This document shows positions 8,801-17,989 of a stretch of 64,000 nucleotides of DNA, one piece after another. Source of the stretch: Alkalihalobacterium chitinilyticum (GTDB lineage Bacteria; Bacillota; Bacilli; Bacillales; Bacillaceae_F); NCBI RefSeq assembly GCF_029028005.1, contig NZ_JAOTPO010000002.1, positions 372,001 through 436,000 on the forward strand, read 5' to 3'. The stretch's first letter is position 1, and every line of letters begins with the position of its first letter. The notes below the pieces were generated by a model. It did no database searches and was not told where the DNA came from. It was given only the letters and a program-made list of their open reading frames with translations. Made by a program: the position numbers and the translations under genes.

Positions 8801-8948
8801 CAACGATAGGAAAACTAAGCTCAGGAAATAAGTCTACAGATAAATCCCGTAATGAAACGATGCCCAGTATGAGAACCAGGCAAATAACCATCCCCATCGC
8901 AACGGGTCTAAGAACAGATAGTTTCGCAATCTTCATATTGTGTTTCAC
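5868..8948 (-). CDS. RND-family efflux pump (HAE1/AcrB-type inner membrane transporter)
   Basis: A 1026-residue resistance-nodulation-division transporter. The usual layout is visible: TM1 near the start (MGMVICLVLILGIVSL), a first large extracytoplasmic loop (DLFPELSFPIVAV, PGGQLQDFNLN), a TM2-TM6 block containing GVGMMVDNAIVILENI with the TM4 Asp, then the repeat with a second loop and TM8-TM12 (LTGIVVNNAIVLIDYI). Length and order match SwrC (YerP) and other Gram-positive RND pumps, which export surfactants, lipids or drugs using proton force. It overlaps the upstream adaptor gene by four bases, so the two form one operon. The substrate cannot be told. Confidence 0.93.
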   Translation of the reverse strand: MKHNMKIAKLSVLRPVAMGMVICLVLILGIVSLRDLSVDLFPELSFPIVAVTASYEGAGPEEIEQLITQPIEEMMSSLPSVESVSSTSRTGGALILVAFDWGTDMDFATLNMRERIDMIREGLPNEVPTPQVLRFDPSLLPIVQLAVSAPDGNIIEARKLAENDISPLLDSVDGVASVQIEGGAEQEIQLHVDPNRLTAYGLTLTELQQIIASENLNLPGGQLQDFNLNLPIRITGQFTSIYDIKSLPVPTREGILPLSDIVHVVETLKPTTQASYLNGQPSVGISVLKASGTNTVAVARNINRQLEELEDLLPDGVEIRTIFDQSRFIEQSIRAVAWNIVLGSILAGTVLYLFLRNLRSTMIIGFSIPISIITTFLFMYFSGQTLNVLTLGGLALGVGMMVDNAIVILENIYRLRQKGMSIKDAAIEGTTEIGGAIIASTLTTIVVFLPIIFVDGLAAQLFKPLALTVAFSLFASLFTALIIVPLLSSTFMKVNEDSSFFQQGFQRLSAFYKKVLTKSLKRPKTVIIGTFALFAISFAGIPFIGTEFLPAQDQSFISIDTRLPAGSSLESTQEVANEIEERIQEIPEIDLIYVTVGGTDNFTIGAGTQTNRASYSILLKEPNKRAKSDLIVAEDIRNLLQDIPGAEISVSASDTGFTENPISITVKGRDLQTLNQLSNEVIRLISTVEGVREPSSNFTVGSPEITVTVDRERAANYGVGSAQIASAVNNATRGMVATRLARGGDELDVRLVVEERYTASVEELSQLLIDTPTGERIPLEAVATIARDQGPSTIRRADRLREVTVTASILNRDLGSVVNDIQDVLKEELAPVLPTGYRISFGGQNEQMNDAFFKLAGAIALAVVLVYMVMAARFESLFYPFIIMFSVPVTLIGIVFGLLVTFQPFGVGSLVGILILTGIVVNNAIVLIDYINTLKQKGLSSYDAIVEAGPTRLRPILMTALTTILGLIPLTLGFGEGTEIQQPMATVIVFGLSFSTFITLILIPVIYYAFDLRKQKKLLKKQEMQT

Positions 8949-10171
8949 TCGTTTCGTATCGTAATTTGTGCACCTTCCGTAAGACGCTCTTTTCCAGTCG
9001 TTACGACGGTATCATTCACTTTAATTCCTTCAAGAACTTCAATAAGATTACCTTCCCTTGAACCTAATTCAACCGCTTGTCTGACAACAGTAGCATCATT
9101 AACTTTAAAAACAAAGGCTTCATTATCTTCATATAAAATACTGTCTATCGGAAGGACGACCGCTTCATCAATTGTTCCTAAATCAACGATCCCTGTCGTA
9201 CGCATGCCGCCTTTAATGGTTCGTTCAGGGTTATCTATTTCTGCTTCGACCGTAAAAGAATTGGTTTGCGGATTAACAACAGGAGAAACCGTTGTAATTG
9301 AATTTTCATAAGTTTCGTTTATTCCATTAATTGTTATGGATACTTCCATACCGGGGGTGATTTTTGAAATTTGAAAGCTGTTTGCAGAAAAAACAGCCAC
9401 AACAGGGTCTAAATTAACAATAACGGCAAGTGGAGCATTAGGTACCGCCATTTGACCAACTGTTACGTCCATTTGCGCAATTACGCCAGAAATGGGTGCA
9501 TGAAGTTTTGTGGCTTGTACACCTTGTTCAGCTTGCCTGACATTATGTTTAGCTGTTTCCAATTGTATTTCTAACTCGGTCGTATTAATTCGAGGAACTT
9601 GTTGTATGGAACCGGCAGCTTGAGAAAGTTCAGCTTGTTTAAGGCTCAGTTCAAGTGAATTACGAATAAATTCAAGTAGGGCTGTATCTGCATTTTCTTC
9701 ATCAAGGTTTTCAATTACAGTTCTCGTAGCATTTAACGATTGTTCAAGTTCTTGTTGAAGTGCTTGAAGTCTTTGTACTTCGTTTTGGGCCGTTCGATTT
9801 AACTCATTGGCTTGATTAAGAGCCTTATCAAGTTCAGTTACTGCTTTTTTAGCTTGATTAACTTGTTCTCTTGCTAATTCTGCATCTAGAGTAATTAATA
9901 AATCTCCCTTGCTGACTTCTTCACCGACTTTTTTATGTACTTCTTTTACTTCAAGAGGTGCAACTGTAAATAGTGGCACTTGTTCTTTTGGTAACATTTG
10001 ACCATTTAATTCAAGAGACTGACGTATTTTTGATTGCTTTGCTTGTTCAACAGAAACTAATAATGATTGTCTTTCTGCACTATCACTCGTAATATCATCT
10101 GTTGCACAACCTGTAATTAATAGTAATAGAAAAAAAATTAAAGAGAATATTAAATGCTTCGTTTTATACAC
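8945..10171 (-). CDS. RND efflux adaptor lipoprotein (membrane fusion protein)
   Basis: A 408-residue periplasmic-adaptor-type protein. It has a lipoprotein signal (FFLLLLITGC, lipidated Cys22), a lipoyl-like half motif (KKVGEEVSKGDLL), a long coiled-coil hairpin rich in Gln, Leu and Glu (about residues 90-200), a second lipoyl half (TKLHAPISGVIAQMDVTVGQMA), then beta-barrel and membrane-proximal domains. It would link to the pump encoded immediately downstream. B. subtilis swrC lacks such a partner as far as I recall. The promoter region borders a dispersed repeat at 10217. Confidence 0.9.
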   Translation of the reverse strand: MYKTKHLIFSLIFFLLLLITGCATDDITSDSAERQSLLVSVEQAKQSKIRQSLELNGQMLPKEQVPLFTVAPLEVKEVHKKVGEEVSKGDLLITLDAELAREQVNQAKKAVTELDKALNQANELNRTAQNEVQRLQALQQELEQSLNATRTVIENLDEENADTALLEFIRNSLELSLKQAELSQAAGSIQQVPRINTTELEIQLETAKHNVRQAEQGVQATKLHAPISGVIAQMDVTVGQMAVPNAPLAVIVNLDPVVAVFSANSFQISKITPGMEVSITINGINETYENSITTVSPVVNPQTNSFTVEAEIDNPERTIKGGMRTTGIVDLGTIDEAVVLPIDSILYEDNEAFVFKVNDATVVRQAVELGSREGNLIEVLEGIKVNDTVVTTGKERLTEGAQITIRNE

Positions 10172-10216
10172 CGACAGTCACCCCTAATACTAATTCTTAA
10201 CAACGATTTAAAAGTA

Positions 10217-10442
10217 TTTATAGAGGATGTTCAAAAAGTCCGGGAAAAATCTCTGGCAGTAGATGATCTTCGACTAAGCCCCCCACGTCCTGTGGGAACG
10301 TCGAAGTCACCACATCCTGTGGAAGCTCGTTGGTTTGTTGCTGCGTTCCTCACGTATTAAAAGCATACGCTGCGGTACTCGCAGTACTCGCAACTGCACC
10401 GCCTCGAACTTCTTGGATCTTTTTGTCCTCCTTTTTGAACAC
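10217..10442. repeat. MITE-like intergenic element, copy 1
   Basis: A non-coding element of about 226 bp with imperfect terminal inverted repeats. Its core GTTCAAAAAG at 10229 pairs with CTTTTTGAAC at 10431, flanked by related GGGAAAAATCTC and GGATCTTTTTGTCC. A second, shorter copy lies at 26134. The inner part differs between copies and here contains two CACRTCCTGTGG motifs. It holds no plausible gene. It may act as a transcript end for neighbours, because both termini can fold and carry T runs. Confidence 0.75.
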
Positions 10443-10650
10443 ACACTTATATAATTCAAATTACTATATATTGTTAGACTGAATAAATAAGAATACTTTA
10501 ATATGATGTGACAATCATGTGACAACTATGTTATTTTCATGTCATTTTTCTATAAATGAAGGAAGCTTGGTTAAAAAAAGGGAAGTTTATTTTTGAAGAC
10601 AGGAGGGAAAAGACTTTTATTAAGAGGAATGTTTCTAACATGAGCATGTT

Positions 10651-11175
<525 letters not shown>

Positions 11176-11179
11176 ATGT

Positions 11180-11213
11180 AAAAAGAGGCTGATAGATTGT
11201 TCAGCCTCTTTTT
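11180..11213. terminator. Bidirectional terminator between spx and yjbE
   Basis: The hairpin AAAAAGAGGCTGA/TCAGCCTCTTTTT has T runs on both strands and separates the convergent spx and yjbE genes. The same stem sequence recurs at other gene ends in this window. Confidence 0.85.
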
Positions 11214-11226
11214 GTATTCCCTATAA

Positions 11227-11904
11227 TCAGTATCTAGTTGAGAAATTGGTAAGAAAACCGTGTCGTTTAAAATAACCAGCCAGGAGTACGCCGATAATAA
11301 TAGATAATTGAAAAATAACCGTAACGATAGGGTGACTTTCAAATAATGGGGCTAATTTTTCCTCGTGGGTAATCATTCTGCCGGCAGTAAATGCAAGGAT
11401 GCCTGCACCGATATAGATCACGAATGGAAACCGTTCAAAAATGACCAAGATGAGCTTGCTTCCTAAAATAATAATCGGTACTGAAATGATTAATCCAAGA
11501 ATAACAAGAGAAGGATAGCCATGTGCTGCACCAGCAACAGCAATTACATTGTCTACACCCATGATAAAATCAGCAATAATAATGGCTTTTATGGCACTTA
11601 ATATACTCGTCCCGCTATGTACATTATGTTCGTTATTCATTTGTGAAATAAGGTCGTAGGCAATATAAATTAATAATGCTCCACCGATAGCCAATAATAA
11701 CGGTATTTTTAGAAGTTGAACGGCTACTAGGGTTAATGCTATTCGAATAACTAAAGCAAGTCCTATTCCTAATACAATCGCTTTGTTTCGTTGCTCTTTT
11801 GGAAGGTTTCTACAAGCTAGAGCAACAACAATGGCGTTATCACCGCCTAAAATAATATCGATACCAATGATAGTTAAGAGAGAAATTAAAAAATCAATAT
11901 CCAT
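11227..11904 (-). CDS. yjbE: TerC-family integral membrane protein YjbE
   Basis: A 225-residue TerC-family protein with about seven membrane segments. Family signatures are IIGIDIILGGDNAIVVALACRNLP near the start and IIIADFIMGVDNVIAVAGAAHG in the middle, both with intramembrane Asp residues thought to bind metal. TerC proteins are linked to manganese export and metal loading of secreted enzymes. The position between spx and mecA matches B. subtilis yjbE. Unlike some TerC genes, no yybP-ykoY aptamer is visible upstream. Confidence 0.9.
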   Translation of the reverse strand: MDIDFLISLLTIIGIDIILGGDNAIVVALACRNLPKEQRNKAIVLGIGLALVIRIALTLVAVQLLKIPLLLAIGGALLIYIAYDLISQMNNEHNVHSGTSILSAIKAIIIADFIMGVDNVIAVAGAAHGYPSLVILGLIISVPIIILGSKLILVIFERFPFVIYIGAGILAFTAGRMITHEEKLAPLFESHPIVTVIFQLSIIIGVLLAGYFKRHGFLTNFSTRY

Positions 11905-12275
11905 TTAAATAATCATCCTTATCTGTTTCATTGACAAAACAAACCGTAATCACTCATAATAAATAGTTAATAATAAGCATAGCCTGATATTAAGGTTAGA
12001 AGGTTGTCTTATTGCTAGTCTATACGTCATAGTTAAAGTTCAGAACATAAATCTAAACGGGCTGACGTACAATTCTAAAAAAAAATAAAATTGTCCCGTT
12101 TTTAATTTCCAATTCCGTTGATTTTGTCATACAATAGAAGTAATATAGATAAACTCTAACTTACAATACACCCTCAATGAGTAGTTTGAAATTTAGTTAG
12201 GATTACGTCGTTTGGTAGCTATGAATATCAATTAGAAGAAGCTCTTCTATTGATAATGTCTGGAGGGAGAGAGTT
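11905..12275. other. Intergenic region between yjbE and mecA
   Basis: About 370 bases between divergent genes. It is AT-rich and should hold both promoters, but I see no well-matched promoter pair, no riboswitch and no repeat. The only structure noticed is a weak ACAATT/AATTGT pairing near 12070-12100. Confidence 0.5.
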
Positions 12276-12971
12276 ATGGAAATCGAAAGAGTAAATGAAT
12301 CGACGATTAAGTTTTACATTACGTATAACGATATTGAGTCCCGAGGTTTCGACCGGGATGAAATTTGGTATAACAGAGAAAGAGGCGAAGAACTCTTTTT
12401 TGAAATGATGAGTGAGGCACATGATCGAGAAGAATTTGAGCTTGAAGGTCCGTTGTGGATCCAAGTACAAGCTTTAGATAAAGGGTTAGAGATTGTCGTG
12501 ACAAGAGGACAAATTTCAGATGGTCATGTCAAATTAGAAATTCCTTTCTCAAATGATAAAATGACTGACCTTCCAGTAGATCAAAATATTGTTGAAATGC
12601 TGGATGCTCAGTTTGGTAATGGAGAGTCTGAGGATGGCTTAGAAGAAGACTATAATGAGCTGTTAGAACTCGTTATTGGCTTTGCAGACTTCGAAGACTT
12701 AATTGCCTTAAGTCATAGTTTTGTTCCTGAAGGAATGGAAAATGAACTTTATCATTACGAGGGGAAATATTATCTTCATGTCGTATTTAACGACGAACGT
12801 TATGATGAGGATGAACAAGATGACATGTTAAGTCAAATTCTAGAATTTGGCTATGAATCTGAAATGACGATTTATCGCATTCAAGAATACGGCAAGTTAG
12901 TAATGAAAGACTGTGCATTAACAACTGTACGTAACTACTTTAATTTAAACCACTCCCAAACTAAAGAGTGA
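12276..12971 (+). CDS. mecA: Adaptor protein MecA
   Basis: MecA delivers substrates such as ComK to the ClpCP protease and is needed for ClpC assembly. The 231-residue protein has the family N-terminal substrate-binding part (MEIERVNESTIKFYITYNDIE, RDEIWYNRERGEELFFEMM), an acidic linker (about residues 105-130) and the C-terminal ClpC-binding domain (HYEGKYYLHVVF, ILEFGYES, LTTVRNYF). It lies between yjbE and the coiA region as in B. subtilis. A GGAGGGAGAG sequence precedes the ATG. Confidence 0.96.
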   Translation: MEIERVNESTIKFYITYNDIESRGFDRDEIWYNRERGEELFFEMMSEAHDREEFELEGPLWIQVQALDKGLEIVVTRGQISDGHVKLEIPFSNDKMTDLPVDQNIVEMLDAQFGNGESEDGLEEDYNELLELVIGFADFEDLIALSHSFVPEGMENELYHYEGKYYLHVVFNDERYDEDEQDDMLSQILEFGYESEMTIYRIQEYGKLVMKDCALTTVRNYFNLNHSQTKE

Positions 12972-12989
12972 TCGTAGTTTAGAGTTTAG

Positions 12990-13099
12990 TGAGGCCGACT
13001 CATAAGTGTCTTCTCTTCTCGCATATCATGCTATAGAAGTTCATTCTATGTATGACATGTGGTTAGATGATACTTAATATAAGAGTCAGCCTCTTTTTT
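12990..13099 (+). terminator. Long hairpin terminator after mecA
   Basis: The outer arms GAGGCCGACTCATAAGT (12991) and ACTTAATATAAGAGTCAGCCTCTTTTTT (13072) pair with mismatches around an insert that has its own small hairpin. A strong T tract closes the structure. It belongs to the recurrent GAGGCTGACT terminator module seen elsewhere in the window. Confidence 0.7.
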
Positions 13100-13115
13100 A
13101 TTAAAGGAGAATGCT

Positions 13116-14627
13116 ATGAAAACTAGGTTAAATGTTATTGCTTTTTTATTGTTACTTATCGGTGTTCTTTATTTGTTTAGAGATTACTGGGAAGGTTGGA
13201 TTGTCGGGGCATTTAGTATTTTATTTTCTATGTCTGTCTTATTTATTGCAATTGTAATCTTTTTTGAAAATCGACACCCAACTAAGACGCTGACATGGTT
13301 AATGGTATTAGGTGTATTCCCAGTCGTTGGATTTTTCTTTTATCTTTTATTTGGTCAAAATTATCGCAAAAAGCGTTCCTTTATACAAAAGGCGATTCAA
13401 GATGAACAAGCGTTTGAAAATATTGAAGGAAACCGACAAATTGATGAAGCTCGTCTCGAAAAAATGGGCGGACATCAACAATTATTATTTCGATTAGCTC
13501 ATCGGCTAGGAAATAATCCGATTTCTTTTTCTACAGAAACTAAAGTTCTAACGGATGGTAAAGAAACTTTCGCTCATATTTTACAAACATTGAAAATGGC
13601 TAAACAGCACATTCACCTCGTTTACTATATTGTACGACACGATGAGGTAGGGCAAGAAATAAAGGATATATTAATTGCAAAAGCGAAAGAAGGAGTAAAG
13701 GTCCGCTTTTTATATGACGCGGTTGGAAGTTGGAAGCTATCTAAAAAATATATACAGGAGTTACGGGAAGCCGGAGTAGAAATGCGCCCTTTTGCTCCCG
13801 TTAAATTACCATATTTTACTCATAAAATTAATTACCGCAACCATCGCAAAATTGTTGTCATTGATGGCCATGTTGGCTTTGTCGGGGGACTTAACATTGG
13901 TGATGAATATTTAGGAAGAGATCAATATTTCGGGTATTGGCGAGATACGCATTTATATGTCAGGGGAGAGGCTGTACGAACACTACAGCTTATCTTTTTA
14001 AAAGACTGGTATTATGTAACAAAGGAAGCTGTTCTCGATCCAGAGTATTTCTCGCCTGTACTAGTTGAACGAAATGATGAGGGTGGCGTACAAATGATTG
14101 CCAGCGGGCCAGATACGCGCTGGGAAGTTATTAAAAAGTTGTTCTTCTCGATGATCTCTTCTGCTAAAAAATCGATATGGATTGCCTCACCCTATTTTAT
14201 ACCAGATGATGATATTTTAAGTGCTTTAAAAATAGCTGCCTTAAGTGGAGTAGATGTACGAATTTTAGTACCCAATCGTCCTGATAAACGGATTGTGTTT
14301 TACGCATCTCGTTCGTACTTCCCTGAACTCCTTGAAGCAGGGGTGAAAATCTATGAGTATAATCGCGGCTTTATGCATAGTAAGTTGATAATAGTTGATA
14401 ATGAAATTGCTTCAATTGGCACAGCAAATATGGATATGCGAAGTTTTCATCTGAATTTTGAAGTCAATGCCTATTTATATCGTACAAAAAGTGTGACAAC
14501 ACTAGTTAGTGATTATATCTTTGATTTGGAACACTCGAATCAAATGGATTTGGAACTGTTCAAGAAGCGGTCGGTTATAAATCGATTGATGGAATCAACG
14601 TGTCGATTGTTAAGCCCGCTGTTATGA
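13116..14627 (+). CDS. cls: Cardiolipin synthase
   Basis: A membrane enzyme joining two phosphatidylglycerol molecules into cardiolipin. The 503-residue protein has two N-terminal membrane helices followed by an ENRHPTKTLTWLMVL segment. Two phospholipase-D HKD motifs are present: HRKIVVIDGHVGFVGG in the first half and HSKLIIVDNEIASIGTANMD in the second. Length agrees with bacterial Cls. It is placed between mecA and coiA; B. subtilis lacks it at this spot, though I recall similar placement in other Bacillus species. The ATG follows AAAGGAGAATGCT. Confidence 0.95.
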   Translation: MKTRLNVIAFLLLLIGVLYLFRDYWEGWIVGAFSILFSMSVLFIAIVIFFENRHPTKTLTWLMVLGVFPVVGFFFYLLFGQNYRKKRSFIQKAIQDEQAFENIEGNRQIDEARLEKMGGHQQLLFRLAHRLGNNPISFSTETKVLTDGKETFAHILQTLKMAKQHIHLVYYIVRHDEVGQEIKDILIAKAKEGVKVRFLYDAVGSWKLSKKYIQELREAGVEMRPFAPVKLPYFTHKINYRNHRKIVVIDGHVGFVGGLNIGDEYLGRDQYFGYWRDTHLYVRGEAVRTLQLIFLKDWYYVTKEAVLDPEYFSPVLVERNDEGGVQMIASGPDTRWEVIKKLFFSMISSAKKSIWIASPYFIPDDDILSALKIAALSGVDVRILVPNRPDKRIVFYASRSYFPELLEAGVKIYEYNRGFMHSKLIIVDNEIASIGTANMDMRSFHLNFEVNAYLYRTKSVTTLVSDYIFDLEHSNQMDLELFKKRSVINRLMESTCRLLSPLL

Positions 14628-14657
14628 AAGACTTTCTTTGTTAAGAGAGTCTTTTTA
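14626..14657 (+). terminator. Rho-independent terminator after cls
   Basis: AAAGACTTTCT pairs with AGAGAGTCTTTT around a short loop, with a T run following, immediately past the cls stop codon. Confidence 0.75.
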
Positions 14658-14742
14658 TTTGTAAAGTTTTATAAAGACAGGAGGAATTGAGCATGCATAG
14701 TAGAAACTAAAAACTGAATTTTATTTTAAAGGAGGAAAGCTT

Positions 14743-15924
14743 TTGCTCGTTGCATATACAGAAGATCGAAAACGAATTAGTTTAATCCGAGGATGGGAGA
14801 AAGAACAGTTAGAAAAGCTTCGTCTCAATCACCGGTTTGTCTGTCCTGTCTGTAAGGCGCCAGTGAGACTCAAGCTAGGTACAAAACGAAGGTGGCATTT
14901 TTCTCACTATGGTGAAGTAAAGTGTTCTATTGAATTAGAAGCTGAATCTGATTATCATTTGCTAGGTAAGGAACAACTTTATGACTGGATCATTTCTCAA
15001 CATATTCAAGCCCTCCTTGAGCCGTATTTATCCTCTATTCATCAAAGACCTGATATTCTCGTTCATTATGACGGACGATACTACGCGATCGAATATCAGT
15101 GTTCACCTATTCCCTTAACTGCTTTTGAAAAAAGAACAAATGGATATCTGCAAGAAGACATAACTCCCATTTGGATTTTTGGCGGTAATCGCATGACACG
15201 TAAATCCTCATCACTCTTCTCATTATCTCCCATTGAATGGGCAGCCTTACAGCCACATGTTAAGTTGAATAACTTCTTGCACTATTACTGTTCCGATATC
15301 AGTCAATTTTTCTCCTTAATGAACAGTAAGTCACTGTCATCCCAATCTGCGTTATCGCATCTCGTTACAAGCAAAATACGAGAAACCCCTTTTCAAACGA
15401 TCATTAAAGGCGAATTCTCACTGGAACAACCCTCGAACGAATTATGGCTCACGATTAAAAAGAAATGGCGCTATAGCGTTACACCTTATCCGAATAGGGC
15501 ACAGCAGTTTTTTCGTGAATACTGCTTACAACAAAATATTTCCCACTACCTATACCCAATCGAAGCCGGTTGGCCGACTAAAAATCATCAATGGATGGAG
15601 ACTTCACCTCATATTTGGCAGACGTTGATCCTCATTTACCTTTCCACTTACCCGATTCAAACCCATTTTACGTTTAAAGATGTTTACCGTTTTATAAAAG
15701 AGTTAATAGAAAGAGGAGTATGCAGTACACGAACACTAACTTATTACGATGGACACTATTCGTATGCAATTATGTCTTATTTACAATTATTAATTCAGTG
15801 TGGTGTGATTCGTAGAACAAACACGAAAGAATTTATTAGAGTGAAAAATGTCCAATATCCGCAGTCAATCGATGAAGCAATCGTTAGAGATGAAGCATTT
15901 GCAAACCGTTTTAAAATTAATTAA
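14743..15924 (+). CDS. coiA: Competence protein CoiA-like
   Basis: CoiA is required for recombination of incoming DNA during transformation. The 393-residue protein has the N-terminal zinc-finger-like part (FVCPVCKAPVRLKLG, WHFSHYGEVKC) followed by a restriction-endonuclease-like core (RPDILVHYDGRYYAIEYQCSPI with D, E and Q in catalytic positions). The C-terminal half is less conserved. It begins with TTG after AAAGGAGGAAAGC, the only start with a good ribosome site. Gene order (mecA, coiA, pepF) matches B. subtilis. Competence of this organism is not implied by the gene alone. Confidence 0.9.
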   Translation: MLVAYTEDRKRISLIRGWEKEQLEKLRLNHRFVCPVCKAPVRLKLGTKRRWHFSHYGEVKCSIELEAESDYHLLGKEQLYDWIISQHIQALLEPYLSSIHQRPDILVHYDGRYYAIEYQCSPIPLTAFEKRTNGYLQEDITPIWIFGGNRMTRKSSSLFSLSPIEWAALQPHVKLNNFLHYYCSDISQFFSLMNSKSLSSQSALSHLVTSKIRETPFQTIIKGEFSLEQPSNELWLTIKKKWRYSVTPYPNRAQQFFREYCLQQNISHYLYPIEAGWPTKNHQWMETSPHIWQTLILIYLSTYPIQTHFTFKDVYRFIKELIERGVCSTRTLTYYDGHYSYAIMSYLQLLIQCGVIRRTNTKEFIRVKNVQYPQSIDEAIVRDEAFANRFKIN

Positions 15925-16053
15925 ATATTAATGTGTAAATAAAGGAATGTTATTATCTATATAGAACGTATATTAAGTAGAATGTAAATTATCCTTTAAT
16001 AGTGGGTCCACCCTTTTAAAAAGGAAATAGAGAGATACTGGAGGTTTATGATT

Positions 16054-17868
16054 ATGGCAAAAGCAACAAAATCACTACCAAAACGTGAGGAAATTGCAAA
16101 AGAGTTAACTTGGGATCTAGAAGCCATTTTTGCAACAGATGGAGACTGGGAAACAGAATTTGGAAGAGTAAACAGTGACTTACCAAAGTTAGCTCAATAC
16201 AAAGGAAAATTAGGAGAAACAGCAGAACAGTTGTATCAGGCGTTGAAACAACAAGATGACATTTCAATGAGATTGCATCAGTTATATACATATGCACATA
16301 TGCGTTATGACCAAGATACGACCAACTCTTTTTATCAAGGGTTAAATGATCGTGCGCAAGGGTTAGCTGCAAAAGCAGGACAAACGGCATCATTTATGAC
16401 ACCAGAAATTATGTCAATCCCAGAAGATACCCTTAATCAATTTGTAGAAGAACATGAAGGGTTAAGACTATATAAGCATGCATTAGAAGAATTAAATAAA
16501 AGCCGACCGCATGTTTTAACAGAGGCAGAAGAAGCTATCCTTGCTCAAGCAGCAGAAGCACTTAGTACACCAAGTTCTACATTTGGAAGCTTAAACAATG
16601 CGGACCTTAAATTCCCGACAGTGACGGATGAAAAAGGAGAAGAGATTGAAGTCACTCATGGACGCTTCATCCGTTTTTTAGAGTCACCTGATCAAAGAGT
16701 TAGAAGAGATGCTTTTAAAGCTGTATATGAAACGTATGATAAATTTAAAAACACATTTGCAAGTACGTTAAGCGGGCAAGTAAAGAAAGATATTTTTTAT
16801 GCAAACGTACGTAAATATGAGTCTGCCAGACAAGCGGCTCTTAGTAAAAACCATATTCCTGAAGTCGTGTATGATCAGTTAGTGTCAACAATCAATGATC
16901 ACTTACATTTACTTCATCGTTACGTAGCATTACGCAAAAAGGTGTTAGGTGTAGAAGAGCTTCATATGTATGACTTGTATACACCGCTCGTGAAAGACGT
17001 GAAGATGGAAGTTCCTTACGAAGAAGCTAAAGAACTAGTTCTAAAAGGTGTTGCTCCTCTTGGCGAAGAATACGTAAATATCATTAAAGAAGGTTACGAG
17101 AAACGGTGGATTGACGTAGAAGAGAATGTTGGTAAGCGCAGTGGTGCTTATTCTTCAGGGGCATACGGGACAATGCCGTACATCTTAATGAACTGGCAAG
17201 ATAATGTGAACAATTTATTTACATTGGCACATGAAATTGGGCATTCTTGTCACAGCTACTACACGAGAGAAAATCAACCGTACCCTTATGGAGACTATAC
17301 GATTTTTGTGGCGGAAGTAGCTTCTACATTGAATGAAGCATTACTGAATGATTATTTATTAAAAACAACAGATGATAAGAAGAAAAAACTTTATCTGTTA
17401 AATCATTTCTTAGAAGGTTTCCGAGGTACTGTGTTCAGACAAACGATGTTCGCAGAGTTTGAGCAATTAATTCACGAGAAATCGGCAGCGGGTGAGGCTT
17501 TAACTCCAGAATTATTAACAAAGACCTACTATGATTTAAATGTAAAATACTTCGGGAATGAAATTACCATAGACGAAGAAATTGGTTTAGAGTGGGCACG
17601 TATCCCGCATTTCTATTACAATTTCTATGTATACCAATATGCAACAGGCTATAGTGCAGCAACCGCGTTATCTAAACAGATTTTAGAAGAAGGACAGCCA
17701 GCTGTAGATCGCTATTTGGAATTCTTAAAAGCTGGAAGTTCGGATTATCCAATTCAAGTACTGCAAAAAGCAGGAGTAGATATGACTTCTGCAGATCCAA
17801 TTAAACAAGCTTGTGCAGTATTCGAACAAACATTAACTGAAATGGAAAAACTGCTTGAAAACGAATAA
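16054..17868 (+). CDS. pepF: Oligoendopeptidase F
   Basis: A cytoplasmic zinc metallopeptidase of family M3 that cleaves short peptides. The 604-residue protein carries the HExxH zinc motif in LFTLAHEIGHSCHSYYT (around residue 393) and the downstream acidic ligand segment VAEVASTLNEALL. I take the ATG at 16054, nine bases after GGAGG; the ATG six bases earlier is too close to that site. The position after coiA matches yjbG/pepF. A terminator follows directly. Confidence 0.95.
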   Translation: MAKATKSLPKREEIAKELTWDLEAIFATDGDWETEFGRVNSDLPKLAQYKGKLGETAEQLYQALKQQDDISMRLHQLYTYAHMRYDQDTTNSFYQGLNDRAQGLAAKAGQTASFMTPEIMSIPEDTLNQFVEEHEGLRLYKHALEELNKSRPHVLTEAEEAILAQAAEALSTPSSTFGSLNNADLKFPTVTDEKGEEIEVTHGRFIRFLESPDQRVRRDAFKAVYETYDKFKNTFASTLSGQVKKDIFYANVRKYESARQAALSKNHIPEVVYDQLVSTINDHLHLLHRYVALRKKVLGVEELHMYDLYTPLVKDVKMEVPYEEAKELVLKGVAPLGEEYVNIIKEGYEKRWIDVEENVGKRSGAYSSGAYGTMPYILMNWQDNVNNLFTLAHEIGHSCHSYYTRENQPYPYGDYTIFVAEVASTLNEALLNDYLLKTTDDKKKKLYLLNHFLEGFRGTVFRQTMFAEFEQLIHEKSAAGEALTPELLTKTYYDLNVKYFGNEITIDEEIGLEWARIPHFYYNFYVYQYATGYSAATALSKQILEEGQPAVDRYLEFLKAGSSDYPIQVLQKAGVDMTSADPIKQACAVFEQTLTEMEKLLENE

Positions 17869-17873
17869 TAAAT

Positions 17874-17915
17874 AGGGGAAGCTGATTCCATATGGAGTCA
17901 GCTTTCCTTTCTTTG
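17874..17915 (+). terminator. Terminator after pepF
   Basis: GGGGAAGCTGATTCCA pairs with TGGAGTCAGCTTTCC (GT pairs allowed), followed by an interrupted T run. Confidence 0.7.
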
Positions 17916-17989
17916 ATAGATCACAAGAAGTTATTTATGTAAAATATATAGTGCACTGCAAAAACGACGATTAATAAAGGCAGGTACAT